DNA from: Paroedura picta
Lineage: Eukaryota > Chordata > Lepidosauria > Squamata > Gekkonidae
Reading direction: 5' to 3'
Assembly (NCBI RefSeq): GCF_049243985.1
Contig: NC_135371.1
Span: 203,501 to 267,500 of the forward strand
DNA length: 64,000 nt
Positions 37,601 through 49,053 of this stretch are shown here, one piece after another. The notes beneath the pieces are model-generated. The model saw only the letters and a program-made list of their open reading frames with translations. It made no database searches and was not told where the DNA came from. The translations under genes were made by a program, and so were the position numbers. Position 1 is the first letter of the stretch, and each line of letters opens with the position of its first letter.

Positions 37601-39200
37601 CCACCCCCCAATACAAAACACATACCATTGAAGTTCAGTCCCTGTCATTTCTCTGTATTTTTTTTCCTTTTATGTGGGTGGAGGAAACACCCTGGGGGCG
37701 TTTCTGCACACCCCATCCCCTCCCCATGCGCTGGGCAGCTGGGTTTTCCTGTGCGGAAGGGCGGCAGCTGCTGGGGGGCCCTGAAGTGGCCCAATGTAGT
37801 GTGTGTGGAAGGGCCCCCAACAAGAGAGGAGGGTGGGGTGGGGTGGGGGCGGGGAGAGAAACGACGGAAGGACGGGAGGGGGGCCGCTTTTCTGCCTCCC
37901 TCGTGGAAGGGCTCCGTGGGAAGGTGGAGGGGCCCCTCTGAGCCAGGGGCTTTGGGTGACATCCCCCCCTCTCCCCCAGAGCCAGGCCTGACCCTGCAGC
38001 TCAAGGTGAAGGTGGGGGTCTCCAGCGCTGTGCTGGGGCTGGGCCTCCTCATCCTCGTTGTCGGCATCGTCCGCTGGAGCAAGCAGGCTCCCAAAGGTAA
38101 GGGAAGGCGCATGTTTGCAGGGGGGGGGGGAGACTCTGTGGCACACAGTGAGAGACCAAAGGGATGACCAAAACCAAGGAGGCTCTATTTGTAAGAATCC
38201 CTGCATGCAGAGAAGTAGGCTGTCAAGGAAGAGGCAGGACCAAACTCTTCCCTGGATGGGCTCTGTCTGCAGGCTGCCTATTCCCTACGTGCCAGCCCTA
38301 CAGGTGTGGTGGAAGACCTCCCACTGACCCCCCTCCCCTCCCCTCCCCCTCCCCCTCCCCCTCCCCCTCCCCTGCATTTCCCCAAGTTCCTTAGACCAGG
38401 ACTAGAAACTTGAGCCTTGAACAAATGAGATGTTTCCACGAGGCCTAGTTGTGCCTTGTGGCTGCAAAGCTGCACTAAAGTGCGGGAGGAAGGAAGGCCC
38501 CCTCCCCAGAGCGGCTGGGGAGGGGGAATTTGCCTGTATGTGTGGGTGGAGGGGCTATTCTGGGGGATGGTCCCCTCCCACTGGCTGCCCCCTTCTCCTG
38601 TGCTGAATGTTGGGACCAGCCACAAAGTGTGTGTGTGTGTGTGTGTTTGGGGAGGGTGTATGCAGACTCAGCACTCCTCTTGCTGACTTCCTCCTTTCTC
38701 TCCCCCCCCCCAGGTTATGTCCCCATTGATGGCACAGACTACCCCCCAGGTAAGTCTTCTCCGCCCTCCTCTTCTTTGGACTCCTAAAAGGGCTCCTGGG
38801 CCTTTTGTGCACCAGGGGCTCCCAGGAAGCCCCCAAGAGGGACAGGAAGCTGCTGCCGTCTCAGCCTGGAGGGCCACGTGCCCTGAGTCCACGCAGAGCA
38901 GGTGCCTGCACTCTGACTTCCTACCCAAGTGCTTATTGGGCTACTCAAGAGGTCCCCCCCCAAGTTGGGAAGGGGGCAGGGCCTGGGCGTTCTTGGGACT
39001 GACCCAGCTGACTGATAGCTGGAAGGAGCCTCTGGCTGGAGGGGCAGCTCTGCTGGCTGGCGAGGGAGGGAGGGAGGGAGGGCTGCAGTTCCGTGCCTGG
39101 CTTGAGGGGCCCCTGGAGCATCCGCTGGGCTCCTGCCAGAGCCACGAGCCCCCTAACCTCTCCTGTCCCTCCCTCTCTTCCTTCCACAGCCGGCTCCTAG
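34614..39200 (+). CDS. DMB: MHC class II DM beta chain, 6 exons
   Basis: Beta chain of the DM peptide editor, the partner of DMA. Exons: 34614-34677, 35334-35618, 35968-36246, 37980-38096, 38714-38749, 39190-39200. All phase 1, AG/GT borders, 263 aa, the same length as human DMB. Exon 1 is the signal peptide (MGRSPLLPAWALCLALGLLP). Exon 2 is the beta-1 domain (residues 22-116), with the DM-type Cys set (LDCPL, VVCYD, VPCGLG, DLCRS). Exon 3 is Ig-like beta-2 (ACEVWGFYPAEVTVTWLRNG...YTCRVDH). Exon 4 is connecting peptide and membrane segment (VGVSSAVLGLGLLILVVGIV). Exons 5-6 form the tail GYVPIDGTDYPPAGS; YVPI fits YxxPhi, the endosomal sorting motif (YTPL in human). One sequon (NNS) lies in beta-2. 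Intact. Intron 3 is packed with SINE copies. AATAAA at 39512. Confidence 0.96.
34678..34709 (+). repeat. (GACGG)n microsatellite at the DMB intron 1 donor
   Basis: The donor GTACGACG runs straight into five GACGG units. Length change here could reach the donor context. Confidence 0.85.
36405..36480. mobile_element. Half of a hAT fold-back MITE variant
   Basis: GGCAGGGGCTCATGGGAATT, TGTAGTCCATGGATGTCAGG, then GGCCACCTCTGCC resembles one arm of the elements at 49515 and 57883. The other arm is missing. Confidence 0.55.
36936..37030 (-). mobile_element. SINE fragment in DMB intron 3
   Basis: The tail half of the abundant SINE (AAGAATTGGTTCTTAGATGC, CCAGAAGGAGTCTCAAAGGG) on the minus strand, interrupted by the next copy. 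Confidence 0.75.
37030..37305 (+). mobile_element. tRNA-derived SINE, full length, in DMB intron 3
   Basis: GAGAGCCGGTTTGGTGTAGT (box A), box B GGTTCGATTC, and a full body to the CTCTTCTTCT tail. One of the better preserved copies in the window, and nested between two older fragments. Confidence 0.9.
37306..37495 (-). mobile_element. SINE, older subfamily, in DMB intron 3
   Basis: Minus-strand copy: GAGGTAGGTGAGGCT, CAGAACTGCTTGGTCAGAAC, GGCTGCATGTGGAGGAGG, AATCAAACCCAGCTTGACC, and head near CCACCACGCTGGCA. Confidence 0.8.
38330..38375 (+). repeat. (CCCCT)n / (CCCCTC)n microsatellite
   Basis: Short C-rich tandem repeat in DMB intron 4; its complement is G-rich with several runs of four or more G. 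Confidence 0.85.
38627..38646 (+). repeat. (GT)n microsatellite in DMB intron 4
   Basis: About ten GT dinucleotides. Confidence 0.9.
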
Positions 39201-39511
39201 GAGGGCGTCCGGCCTGCGTCTTCCCCGCCAGACTCGGACCTCCCAGCGGCTCCGCAGAACAGGGGCACGGGGGGTGGGGAGGGGGGCTGGCCCAGCTGTG
39301 GCTCCTTAGAGGCTTCCCTCTCTCCCCACTTCCAGTGGGGGTTGGCGTTCCACCCAGGGGAGCGGAAGTGCTCCCTTTGGTGTGTGCAGAAGGGCGGGGC
39401 GGGTGCCTGATGTGTGGGGGAGGGGGGCCAAGTCAGTGCCCGGCCCCTTCTGTTCCAGATGTGCCAGCAAGAGCTGAACCGCAGTCGAAACTGGTGCCCT
39501 TCTGAAACAGC

Positions 39512-39517
39512 AATAAA
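39512..39517 (+). terminator. DMB polyadenylation signal
   Basis: AATAAA 312 nt after the DMB stop, followed within 50 nt by a G/T-rich stretch (GTGGGGGCTGGGGGCTGGGG). Confidence 0.85.
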
Positions 39518-39539
39518 ACATTTCTAGTTCTCGTCCAGC

Positions 39540-40420
39540 GGCCGCCTCAGCACTGATTCGCGTGGGGGCTGGGGGCTGGGGTGGGGCTCAACCCGCAGGG
39601 GAAGGCAGCAGTTGTCGCCTTGGGGGAAAACGTTCAGTGGGTTGAGAGTCCCTTCGAGCCTCAGGTATGGCGGGTACTGCCGGGTTTGGGCTCCCTATTG
39701 GATGGCCGGTGGCACCGGCAGAAATCCTCCCCAGCAAGCCACTTGGGGCAACGGGCAGGCAGGAGAGGCAGCCGGTCAATGTCGGGGGGGGGGGGTCGGG
39801 GCACCACAGGCCAGACTCTGCCGGCAGCTGCGTCACACCCCCAAGACGTGGGGGGACGATGACCTCCTGGTGCATTTCCCCTGGTGGGGGGATGCTCCCC
39901 CCCCAGCTTGTAGAGTCCCAAAAGCCCCACCATAGAAAGGGAGGGGTTATTCCTGCCCCACTCCCTTCCAGGCCAACAAGGAATAAGACTTTGACCATCC
40001 ATTCAATGGGGCGGCAAATCCCCTCTTTCCAAGTCTGCTAATTTCAAGACAATTGGAGGGGGCACGAAAAATTGGCTGCCCTGTTGTGGGGGGCGGGGGC
40101 AGAAAGCAGAAGGTCCCACGTTCCCACCCTGACCTGGAGGAGCCAGGGAAAGCTTGGGTGCACCCCTTGCCTGGTGCAGGAAGGCCGTTTTGGAGGAGAT
40201 GAAGCCACAGCTGGACTCTGCCTCCAGAAGCTTCCTGCACGCAGTCAGAGTCGGCGGACTGCCACGCCCCTGGACAACACCCGGGGGGGGGGGAGCATCT
40301 CCACTCTTCAGAGGAGGCAGCGTTGGCCACATTTCGGCAGGAGCCACCAACATCTCTCCCTCCTTGCCTAGACTGGTGTGTCTGGAGCAGCAGAAGAGAG
40401 CCAGAATCCAGCAGGACTTG
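39540..40420. other. Between DMB and RING1, no gene recognised
   Basis: Short single-copy-looking DNA with several poly-G/poly-C tracts; no domain-bearing frame. Confidence 0.4.
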
Positions 40421-40429
40421 AGAGACTAA

Positions 40430-41230
40430 CCAAATTGGTGACAGGAGAGGAGCTTTCATGAGCCACTGCTCATGTTCATCTGTCCTTCTCTCCTAAAGAG
40501 TGATTTCAGATGCTGAATGACGTCAGCAGGCTAATGACCACAGCAGGTGAATGACAAGAGCAGGCATGACTGGGTTTGGGGTGATATTCAGAGGGGTCAT
40601 AGGCATGAAGAAATCAGCAAAGGTCATGAGACAGGAAACCCAGGTCTGGATTCAGGCCAGGAGGATGCATTGTTGAGTTTCATTATCAGCTGCAATTCTG
40701 CAGTTTCCCTTTCTAAGCTCCCTTTGATACTCCTTTGTAATAGAACTGTTACTCATAAGTCAACAGCGACTGGATGTCCTGGAGGGTTAAAATGCCCCTA
40801 TTTTTTAATGATGTGATTTCTAACGTCACACTGCGCTCCAGGATATAAAGACCGACGGACTCCGAGTTTTGCTGTATCTGAAGACAGGAACAGAGACTCA
40901 CAAAAGCTCCTCCCCTGCCACAAATTGGGTTAGTCTTGAAGGTGCTCCTGGACTCCAGCTCTTCTCCTCTCCTGGTACGAGAGACAGACACACATGGCCA
41001 TTCATCTGGATCCGTCTCCCGGAAGGCACCACATTTAGCCTGACGGAAGGGGAATCTATCCACCTTGTGACAGGAGGACAGTGGACTTCCCTCCTAGCTG
41101 TACCTGAGGAAGCAAGCCAGTGAGTCACAAACGCTGCCCCCCCCCCTGCCAGGAATACTGTTGGTCTCAAGGGGGCTTCTGGTCTCTGGGCCTCCCCTCT
41201 GCTGCGAGAGACAGACTCAGCCCTCCTGGG
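40430..41230 (+). repeat. Cluster of dispersed tail repeats
   Basis: At least two copies of the tail family: 40869-40990 (CTGAAGA...CACAAAAGCTCC...GGTTAGTCTTGAAGGTGCTC) and 41101-41210 (CTGAGGA...CACAAACGCT...GGTCTCAAGGGGGCTTC), with a fragment at 40430-40460. Confidence 0.45.
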
Positions 41231-41239
41231 TGAAGAGAG

Positions 41240-42440
41240 CTGTGACTTCCAAAAGCCCCCCCCCCCGGCGGCGGTACTCCCAAACTCTGTCTCTCTCCTC
41301 CTCATTAGGCCTGCGCAATTCAATTCGACATGGCCAAAAAGTACCCAAATAAGCCTTGGTTCAAACACGAATGGTCTGCCTCTGGGCTGGATTGCCACCT
41401 CCCAAGGTCTAAAAGGCCAAATCAACATTTAAGCTTTAAAGGGAAAGGGGGGGGGAGTTCCCAGTCCCTGTGGGGGGTGGGTGGAGGGAGTGGCACCAAA
41501 GTAGCAGGATACCTGCAGGATACCTCTCCCCAAAAGCACCCCCAGGTTGCAAAAAGATTGGATGGGGGGGGGGAGTCCAATTCTAAACACCATTCTTTCC
41601 TATGATGAGGAAAACCCAGATTTGCAAAAGGTCCGAATTTTCTCCTCCTGGCACATCCCTTGTGTGGACCCTTTGGCTGGGCCGCCTGCGGGGGCTCTGC
41701 CGCCCTTTCCTCACTGCAGCCTCCCCTGGGGCACCAGCTGCATGGGACCGGGGCAGGAGGGGTGCTGGGAGGTCAAGACAGCCCCTCTGGTTCCTCAGGC
41801 CCGGCCTTTCCACCCCCACAGCATTCTCCATAGAGCCCCTGCCCACCAGGGCCCTGAGGCTCGACCCCTGCCAGTTAACCCCCCCCCCCGCCCAGGCCTG
41901 CTGTGCCCCTCTGTCGCTTAACCCCCCCCACAAGAGGCGGGGGCCGACATGCATTGTGGGGGCAGGGCCCTGGCAGTGAGGCCCAGCTCTGATGCTCCCC
42001 CCTTCCCCACAGACCACCATGCAGAGAAAGAGAGAGGCTGGAGTCAGCCTTAGAAAGAGGCCAAACTTCTGTGATCAACTCATTTTCATAAAACAGCTGC
42101 AAAAATGTCAGGACCCCTCACCCCCCCCCCCCCGCACGTGCAAGGCCAGGAACTTTCAGTCATTAGCAGGAAGGGGGGGGGGGAAGCAGAAACTTGTGTG
42201 TGTGTGTGGGGGGGTGTCACCCACTCCAGAGGGCAAGAGTCCCTGTTGGGGGGGGGGGGAGAATGCCGGGTGGGGGGGGCAGACGTGGCAGCAGCTCAGT
42301 CTCTTGCAGCTGGGCACCCCCCCTCCTCCCGAAAGAGTCTCTTCCTGAAAAGTCCTCTTGCTGCCTCCGAGAGCCTCCCGGGGGTGAGGAGGCAGCCCCC
42401 CCCTCTCTCTCCGTGCTCTGGGCCGAGGGCTGCGGAGGGG
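41240..42440. other. RING1 3' flank and probable 3' UTR
   Basis: Downstream of the RING1 stop (minus strand). Contains many poly-C/poly-G runs and (GT)n at 42196-42207. I did not find a clear AATAAA on the minus strand within the first kilobase, so the UTR end is not placed. Confidence 0.4.
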
Positions 42441-42448
42441 GGGCCGGC

Positions 42449-45400
42449 TCACTTTTGCTCCTTGGTGGGGGCGTAGTAGAGCTCCAGGGGGCGGCTCAGC
42501 TTCCAGTACTTCTCGTTCACCAGCTCCAGAGTCACGGATCCGTTCAGCGTCTGTGCAGGGGGAGGGGAACACGTCAGAGGCACCGGCCAAGGCCCCACAG
42601 CCCCCCTTGGGCCTCCCTGCCCCCCTGCCTACAGTCCGCTCCTGGAAGTTACCCATGGTCGCCCAAAGGAAAACTCCAAGGAATCCAGGCCCAAAGAAGC
42701 AGCAGGCACCTGGCTCAGAGCAAAGAGCTCTCTCAAGCAAGTCAGCCAAGCAGCATGCAGCAAAGGGCAGCCTCAACAACACACGCACAAACCGCAGGAG
42801 GGGCAAACAAACCACTTCTCTGGACTCTGCTGCCTGGCCCCCTCCTCCGCTAGCCAGTAAAGGAAGACTCCCAAAAACACAGGGCAGAGAAAGGGATCCA
42901 GCCCCTGACCGATGTAGCAGAAAGATCAGGGAAGCAACTGTTCCAGCCTCTATAGCTAGGAGGCACCTGGGCAGGGGCCACACCTGAGGAGCATCGCTGG
43001 GAAATTCAGAAAGGCAGGACAGCAATGGCCACAGGAAGAGGCAGCTTTAAAAGGGCACGGGAGACTTAGGGAGGATGGACCTCTCAGTCGTGACTATCCC
43101 TAGTGGGCAAGGGAAACCGCCACATTCAGATGCAGTAAACCTCTGGATCCCAGAGCCAGGAGGCAGCATCAGGGAAAGGCCTCAGCCCCTTTGCCCTGTT
43201 TCTGGCCTTCCAGAGGAACTGGCTGGCCCCTGGGTGAGACTGGAGGCTGGACTGGAGGGACCCTCCCGGGTCTGACCCAGCAGGGCTCTCCTGATGTCCT
43301 TTGGAAGGCCTCGGCCTCCATGCCCTGTGGCTGGACCTTCAGAGGAATTGGCTGACCCCTGGGAGAGACAGGAGGCTGGACTGGAGGGACCCTCCGTGGT
43401 CTGGCCCAGCACGGCTCTCATGATGTCTTTAGCCAGGCCTCGGCCTCTCTGCCCTCCCCTTGGCCCTCCAGAGGAGCTGGCTGGCCCCTAGGTAAGACAG
43501 GAGGCTGGACTAGGTGGACCCTACCTACTCTGACCCAGCAGTTCTCTTCTGAGGGTCTTCTCAGGGGAAGGCCTTAGCCTCTCTGCCCCATTGTTGACCC
43601 TCCGGAAGAACTGGCTGGCCCCTGGGTGAGACGGAGGGCTGGACTGGAGGGACTCTCCCTGGTCCGACCCAGCAGGGCCCTCCTGAGATTCTGCTGAACA
43701 CAGAGTGTGGCCCTTGGATTTCTAAGCCAGATACACACCCCTTGAGGTTCTTCTTCCCATGGCCCCAAAATCCAGGCATGGAGCTCCGCTGTCTCCTCTC
43801 CCGGCCCCCTCCCCTCTGCTCCCCCTGCTCTTACCGTGAAGGCCCCCCCAGCCGTGGTGATGTAGATAGTGTACTGCTTCTCGCTCACGTCTTCGAGGGC
43901 GGGGGCTTCTGGGCCGGGGCCGGGTGCCTCCTCCAGGGCGATGCGCAAGGCCAGATACTTGGAGAGATGATCCACCGTGGCGTTGGCCGTGGTCTTCACG
44001 TACCTGCCAGGGCAGAAGGCAGAAGTGGGAGAATGGGGGGCCACCCCTGGAAGCCTTGTCCTCCTGACAGCATCTCCAAACCTCCAAGAAGTTTTGGGAG
44101 CAGCTGGGCTGGCATTTTGGCTACTGGGGATCACACCCGAGGATGGAGTTGGGCGTCTTCCCCGGCCACTTTTTGGCTTCAGTGGTGTTCCCAGTATTGG
44201 GAAGGGAAGCAACGCCACCACTTCAAGCCCCAGGCTCCGTCCGCACGAGGCCTCCTCCTCCTCCTCCTCTGGGCCCCCCCCCCCAGAAACTGCCTTGCAT
44301 GCTGGAAACCTAAAGCTGGACCCTGGAGAGGCCTTTCCTTTCTTTCCTCCTGCTGGCCCAATAAAACGTTTCCTGGCGGTCACTGGAGCGAGTGAGCAGC
44401 TTGGGGGGTAGGAGTGGGGACCAGGGGGAAGGAGGCAGGAACAGCCCTGCAGGGGTGTTTGCTGTGAAGCAGTTACACCCTTTGGGCAATGGTTGTGGGT
44501 TCCTTGGAAACGCCTGGTTAGACACTGTGGAAAACAGGATGCTCCACCGGACAGACGCCAAAGCCATAGCTTGCCCACATCTCCCAAAAACTCTAGGCCA
44601 GCCTCAGGTCACCCCACCCACTGTATCTGGACTGGGGGGTCACCAGAGCCAAAAGGTGGGAAGCATGGCTGTAGAACACCAGAATCCTAGAGGTGGGAGG
44701 AACCTCTAAGGCCATCTAGTCCAACCCCCTGCAGAATGCCCACCCACAGGGACCCGATTCCATGCCTGGGTGATCCCTCCCTCCCTTCAAATACTGCATT
44801 TTGCTCAAGCCTCTCTGCCTCAGAGGCTCTGTGTTTTCAGAGGTCATGGACACAGCAGAGGAACAAGGCCCTTCGCGGTCTGGGACCCAAATACCAAGTC
44901 CACCATTATTTAAAAAATGTTTTTAGGAGTCTATTGTAATTGGAGATATGTCCGATGTTTTAATGGGGCTTTAATTCCGACAAACTTTAACCCACCGTGA
45001 GCCAGTCATGAGAGTGGCGGGAAATAAGTCCAAATAATAAACAAACAAATAAATAAAGACTAACCAAATTTGCGGAAGGGGAGGAGATTTCGTGACAAAA
45101 GAAAAAGAGCCGTGGGGGGGGGGCGGCCCTTTCCCCTTCAACTCTGTGGTCTCCTCACCTGGTCTGGGAATAGGCGCCTTTCTCTACCAGGACTGGGTGG
45201 GGCTGGAAGACCAGCTCGATCTCACTGCTGCTCGGCTCGGCCCCGGGCTCTGGGCTGCCCCGGCCCCCCTCGTGGGAGGTCTCCGGCTCAGGGCCCGACT
45301 CGTCCGAGGCACGGGAGCGCTTGCGGCTGGGCCCGGCCTCCGGCTGGCTGGGGGCCGAGGCGTTGCTGAGGTGGGAGCGGCTGTCGCAGTTGTCCTCCCC

Positions 45401-48400
45401 GCCGCTGAACGTTGTGTTGTCCGACTCCGGGGGGTGCTTGCGGACACGCTGGCCCCTGCAGGGAGGGAGGCAGGGGGAGATGCTAGGCCCACTCCGCCAG
45501 CCCCTGAGAGTAGACAGAAGCTCAAGGGGGTGCCTGGAGGGATGCGTGGAAATGCAAAGGCCACCGGAAAAAATAGGGAGATGCGGGGGGGGGGGGGCAC
45601 ATTTAAGCCAAATTTTCTGCTGGAAAAATCCAGGGGAGCAATGAAGAAAAAAAAACTTTAATAAAAGATTTTCTTTTTTAGAAAGAGTAAAAAAACATAA
45701 AACAAAAACACCAGTCCTTAAAAACATTTCACTCAATCTAACATTTAACACAAGTATTGTTGGGTTGTTTTTTTTCAGTTCAAGGGATTTATCCTATGAT
45801 TATTTCTCCACGGAAAGAGTGAAATGAGAGACAGGGTTTACTCAAAATGTATAGAATATATATATATTTTTTAATTAGAGGAGTTGGTTTTTATACTCCA
45901 CTTTTCACTACCTGAAGGCGTCCTAAAGCAGCTTCCAGTCGCCTTCCCTGCCTCTCCCCACAACAGGCACCCTGTGTGGGAGGTGGGACTGAGAGAAGCT
46001 CTGAGAGAACTGTGCCTGGCCCAAGTTCACCCAGCTGACTGCATATTGAGGGGAAATGGGAAATCAAACCGAGCTCTCCAGATTTGAGGCTGTATTTCTT
46101 ATCCGCAACACCACGCATCTTACGCCATGAACTGCAGCGATAATTCCTAAGAATATTATAGACCCCTACAATGCTTCCAAGATTTTTTCCCCATATAGAT
46201 TTGGGCAACAATCAACAGAATATAATATGCGTAAAGGAAATGAAATTCCATAAATTTGCCATATAATACATTTTCATATGTTAAGTAAAAAAGTATGCAT
46301 TTCATGTAGTTAAATTAATTTTAAAAACCCAGGTTTCATAAGAAAGTAAATATTACATATATTTCCATCTTTCCCAGAATTTCCATTTGACTTCCTGATG
46401 GCATTTATATTTATTTTATTTATTTTATTTCTATACCACCCTTCCATATGGCTCAGGGCGGTTTACATACAACATCATAGGGGATACATGGAACAAGTCA
46501 ACATACAACATAACAACCCAACAGAGGTTCTAAACAACAACTTCAGTGTTCTCAACAATAACAACATAACGAGCTTAACCCCCTAGAGAGGTCAGGCTGC
46601 TTCAGGCCATGGAGGGAGGGAATGTCAGAGGTGGGGGGGACGGGGACTTGTGGTCAGTCTCCGGCAAATGCCCGGTGGAGGCTATGTCTAAAAAATTTCT
46701 GGAAATGTTCTGTCCCTTGTTATGCTGTAAGGATGCCACGAAGGGTCAGCAACCCATTCTAGATGAATTCCCCCCAGGCCAGGCTGGATTCTGGAGATTT
46801 TTAGGGTGTGTGAGGGGGGGATCCCTGGGGCATGAAATAGGGGTCACTGTGGGGGAGACAGGTAGGTCTGAGTTCCTGCATTGTGCAGGTGGTCGAACTA
46901 GATGACTCTGGAGGTCCCTTCCAACTCTCTGATTCTAGGATTCTCCCTCAGAGGCAAGGAAAATCCGAAGCAGCTTCTTTGTTTAGATTCAGGCCAGAGA
47001 CAGAAAAGCCGGGAGGGGCAGGGATCTCATATGAAAGGGTGCCTTTTCTGCTTTTAAATTTCTTTTTTAAAAATCGGCTTTGCAAGAAAGGAAGTCCTGC
47101 ACATTTTCAGTTTTTCAGAACCCCGCTCCCATCTTTCGCCTGGCAACCGCGCAAGACTTTTTCCGGAGGGAAGCCGCATGGGCTCGTGATGTACCCGACG
47201 TATATTCGGCTTCCCTGGGTCTCTGGGGGGAGGCCGATGGCCCTGACTACCCCCAGCCCCCATGCTTAAAGGCCCCAGAGGGGAACTTCACTGAGCCAGG
47301 GATGGAAGGCCAAACCCTGTCCCTGCCCACTCCTACTCTGGGTTTCTACTGACGCTTCCCTGCCCACTGAGACAGCCTTGCTCAGCCCCACCCTCCACTC
47401 CTTCCAGCAGCCCAAAGGGTTCGAGAACTCCAGTGGGGCACCCCGATGCACCAAAGGCGCCTTGAGCCAGAGAGGGCACCTCCAGGAGGCCCTCCGAGTC
47501 CCCCGCGGTACCTGGTCATGGCCTGCATCTTGAGGCCCTCCTCCATGCTGCTCCGCAGAGCCTGCTGGTTGTGCAGCCGGTTCAGCTTGGCCAGCACCCG
47601 GTCCTGGTGGGCCTCATACTCGTCCCGGCTCGGGTAGATCTTGGAAATGAGGGCATCAAAGTTGGGGTCGGGCCGCAGCGACCTCTTGGAGACCAGCTTC
47701 TTCCGGCAGGTGGGGCATTCCTTATTCCTAGGGCAAGGGGGAGGTGGGGGGCCGCTAGGCATCGCTGGGCAGCAAGCCCCAGCCTCGCGCCCCCCCCAAA
47801 ACCAGCCCCCCCCACCCTCCCCACCCCCGTGTGCCGTACCCGCTGCGGAGTGCCGTGACAATGCAGTCGGCACAGAAGCGATGGAGGCACTCCTTGGTGG
47901 TCATGGTGTGCTTCAGCATGTCCAGGCAGATGGGGCACATCAGCTCGCTGTGCAGGCTGCGGGGGGAGACGGCAATCTCCGTCCCGTCCATGATGGCCTC
48001 CTGAACGGGGGGGGGGGGGGGGGGAGAGGAGGAGGAGGAGGTGGGTGCCTGGATCGATGGGCCTCGCCCTGGGCAGGAGACCCATCCCAAACGGGCTGGC
48101 CAGCTCAGCAGGGGAGACATGCAGTTGTTGAACCCCCCAACCCTCCCCCCCCCAAGGCTGGCCCCTATGGACCGGAGCCAGTGGGGGAAGGGCACATGCC
48201 AGGATGCAGTTTCCAAAAGGAAAGTGACAAGGAAAACGGGGAACAGGAAGGCCCACCCACTAGGTCTAGACTGACCTGGTTTGCCCCTACACTCCCCCCA
48301 CCCCTCATTGCAAGCAGGCCCATTTCCCCCGCCGGTCCTCACCTGCGGGGTCCGGTGCAGCTCATAGAGACTCAGTTCCCACGTTTTGCTGGCATTCTGA

Positions 48401-48420
48401 GCAGTGGCCGGAGTCGCCAT
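42449..48420 (-). CDS. RING1: RING1 (RING1A), PRC1 E3 ubiquitin ligase, 6 coding exons
   Basis: Catalytic subunit of Polycomb repressive complex 1, which monoubiquitinates histone H2A in the nucleus together with a PCGF partner. Exons: 48420-48343, 48000-47840, 47727-47512, 45455-45159, 44003-43835, 42550-42449. Phases agree, giving 340 aa (human 406). The start gives [20 protein letters not shown], nearly identical to human after residue 3. The C3HC4 RING spans about residues 48-90 (CPICLDML...[10 protein letters not shown]...CPTCRKKL), followed by the conserved [19 protein letters not shown] segment. Exon 4 is a low-complexity Ser/Pro/Glu linker that starts the C-terminal RAWUL domain at [10 protein letters not shown]; exons 5-6 complete it ([45 protein letters not shown]). 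The linker is shorter than in mammals and lacks their Gly-rich runs. Tail-to-tail with DMB. The last intron holds satellite units. Confidence 0.97.
43150..43700 (+). repeat. Diverged 129-134-bp satellite units in the RING1 last intron
   Basis: Four head-to-tail units with CAGCAGGGCTC-type anchors at about 43280, 43409, 43538 and 43672. Each has GCCTCGGCCTC, GAACTGGCTGGCCCCTGGG, GAGACAGGAGGCTGGA and GACCCTCC. Same family as 51290-52270 but more diverged. Confidence 0.88.
44683..44830 (-). mobile_element. CR1 LINE 3' end in a RING1 intron
   Basis: AGAATCCTAGAGGTGGGAGG, CATCTAGTCCAACCCCCTGC; the reverse complement of the CR1 tail. Confidence 0.75.
45878..46130 (-). mobile_element. tRNA-derived SINE, older copy
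   Basis: GAGTTGGTTTTTATACTCC, CTTCCAGTCGCCTTCCCTGC, CCACAACAGGCACCCTGTG, AATCAAACCGAGCTCTCC; head near 46125. Within the RING1 intron 3-4 region. Confidence 0.8.
46385..46615 (-). mobile_element. L2-like LINE / SINE 3' UTR
   Basis: Begins with (TTTA)n, TATACCACCCTTCCATATGG, CTCAGGGCGGTTTACATAC; the same kind of terminus as 7478-7660. Confidence 0.5.
46720..46945 (+). mobile_element. CR1-type LINE 3' end
   Basis: Tail phrases GTGCAGGTGGTCGAACTAGATGA, CTGGAGGTCCCTTCCAACTC and TGATTCTAGGATTCT; same subfamily as 22430-22645. Confidence 0.8.
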
Positions 48421-48614
48421 GGCAGGCGGGGGGCTACGGAGGCAGAAGGACAGTGTGTGTGTGTGTGGGGGGGGGGGGAGATTCACTCAGGTCTCCCCTG
48501 CCCACAAAAGCTTGAATGCTTCACACTAGTCCCCATCCACATGTGTGGATTTCTGATCACCCTGCTGCAAGGAGGGAAAGTGCACTCTGTACATGCTCAG
48601 GGGAAACCAGCCGC

Positions 48615-48705
48615 AGTGGCAGTGAAGAGCGGCAGCCTCTAATTTGGAGCACGGGGTTCGAGTCCCCACCACCACCACATGCCCCTGGCTGGGTGACCTC
48701 CGGCC
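48615..48705 (+). mobile_element. SINE head fragment
   Basis: GCAGTGAAGAGCGGCAGCC, box-B-like GGGTTCGAGTCCCC, and CTGGCTGGGTGACCTCCGG; a tRNA-like head only. Not a tRNA gene: the 3' acceptor half is missing. Confidence 0.6.
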
Positions 48706-49053
48706 AGTCCCCGTTCCCTTCCCACCCCACCTGCCTTCTGCTGTGGGACGACCTGGCTGGCCCCGGACGGAAGGGACCCTCCGCGGCGGGATCCTGCCCG
48801 CTGCCAGCGCCCACGAGACCTCCCCCCCCCTCCCGCTCGCCCCTTGCAGGCCCATGGGCTCCGGGGAGGACCTCTGCACACCCTCGACGGCGGCCGGAGC
48901 CGCGGCTTGGGCGCTCTGCCCATGCTCGGGAGCCCTCCCCCATCGGCCGCCTGGTGGGAGGGGATGGGGAGAGAGCCCCCCCTGCAAGGCCCTGCCCCTC
49001 CCCCGCCCCAGGGCGTTCCCGCCCCCTCCCCCCTCCCGGCGCTCGCTCCCTAC

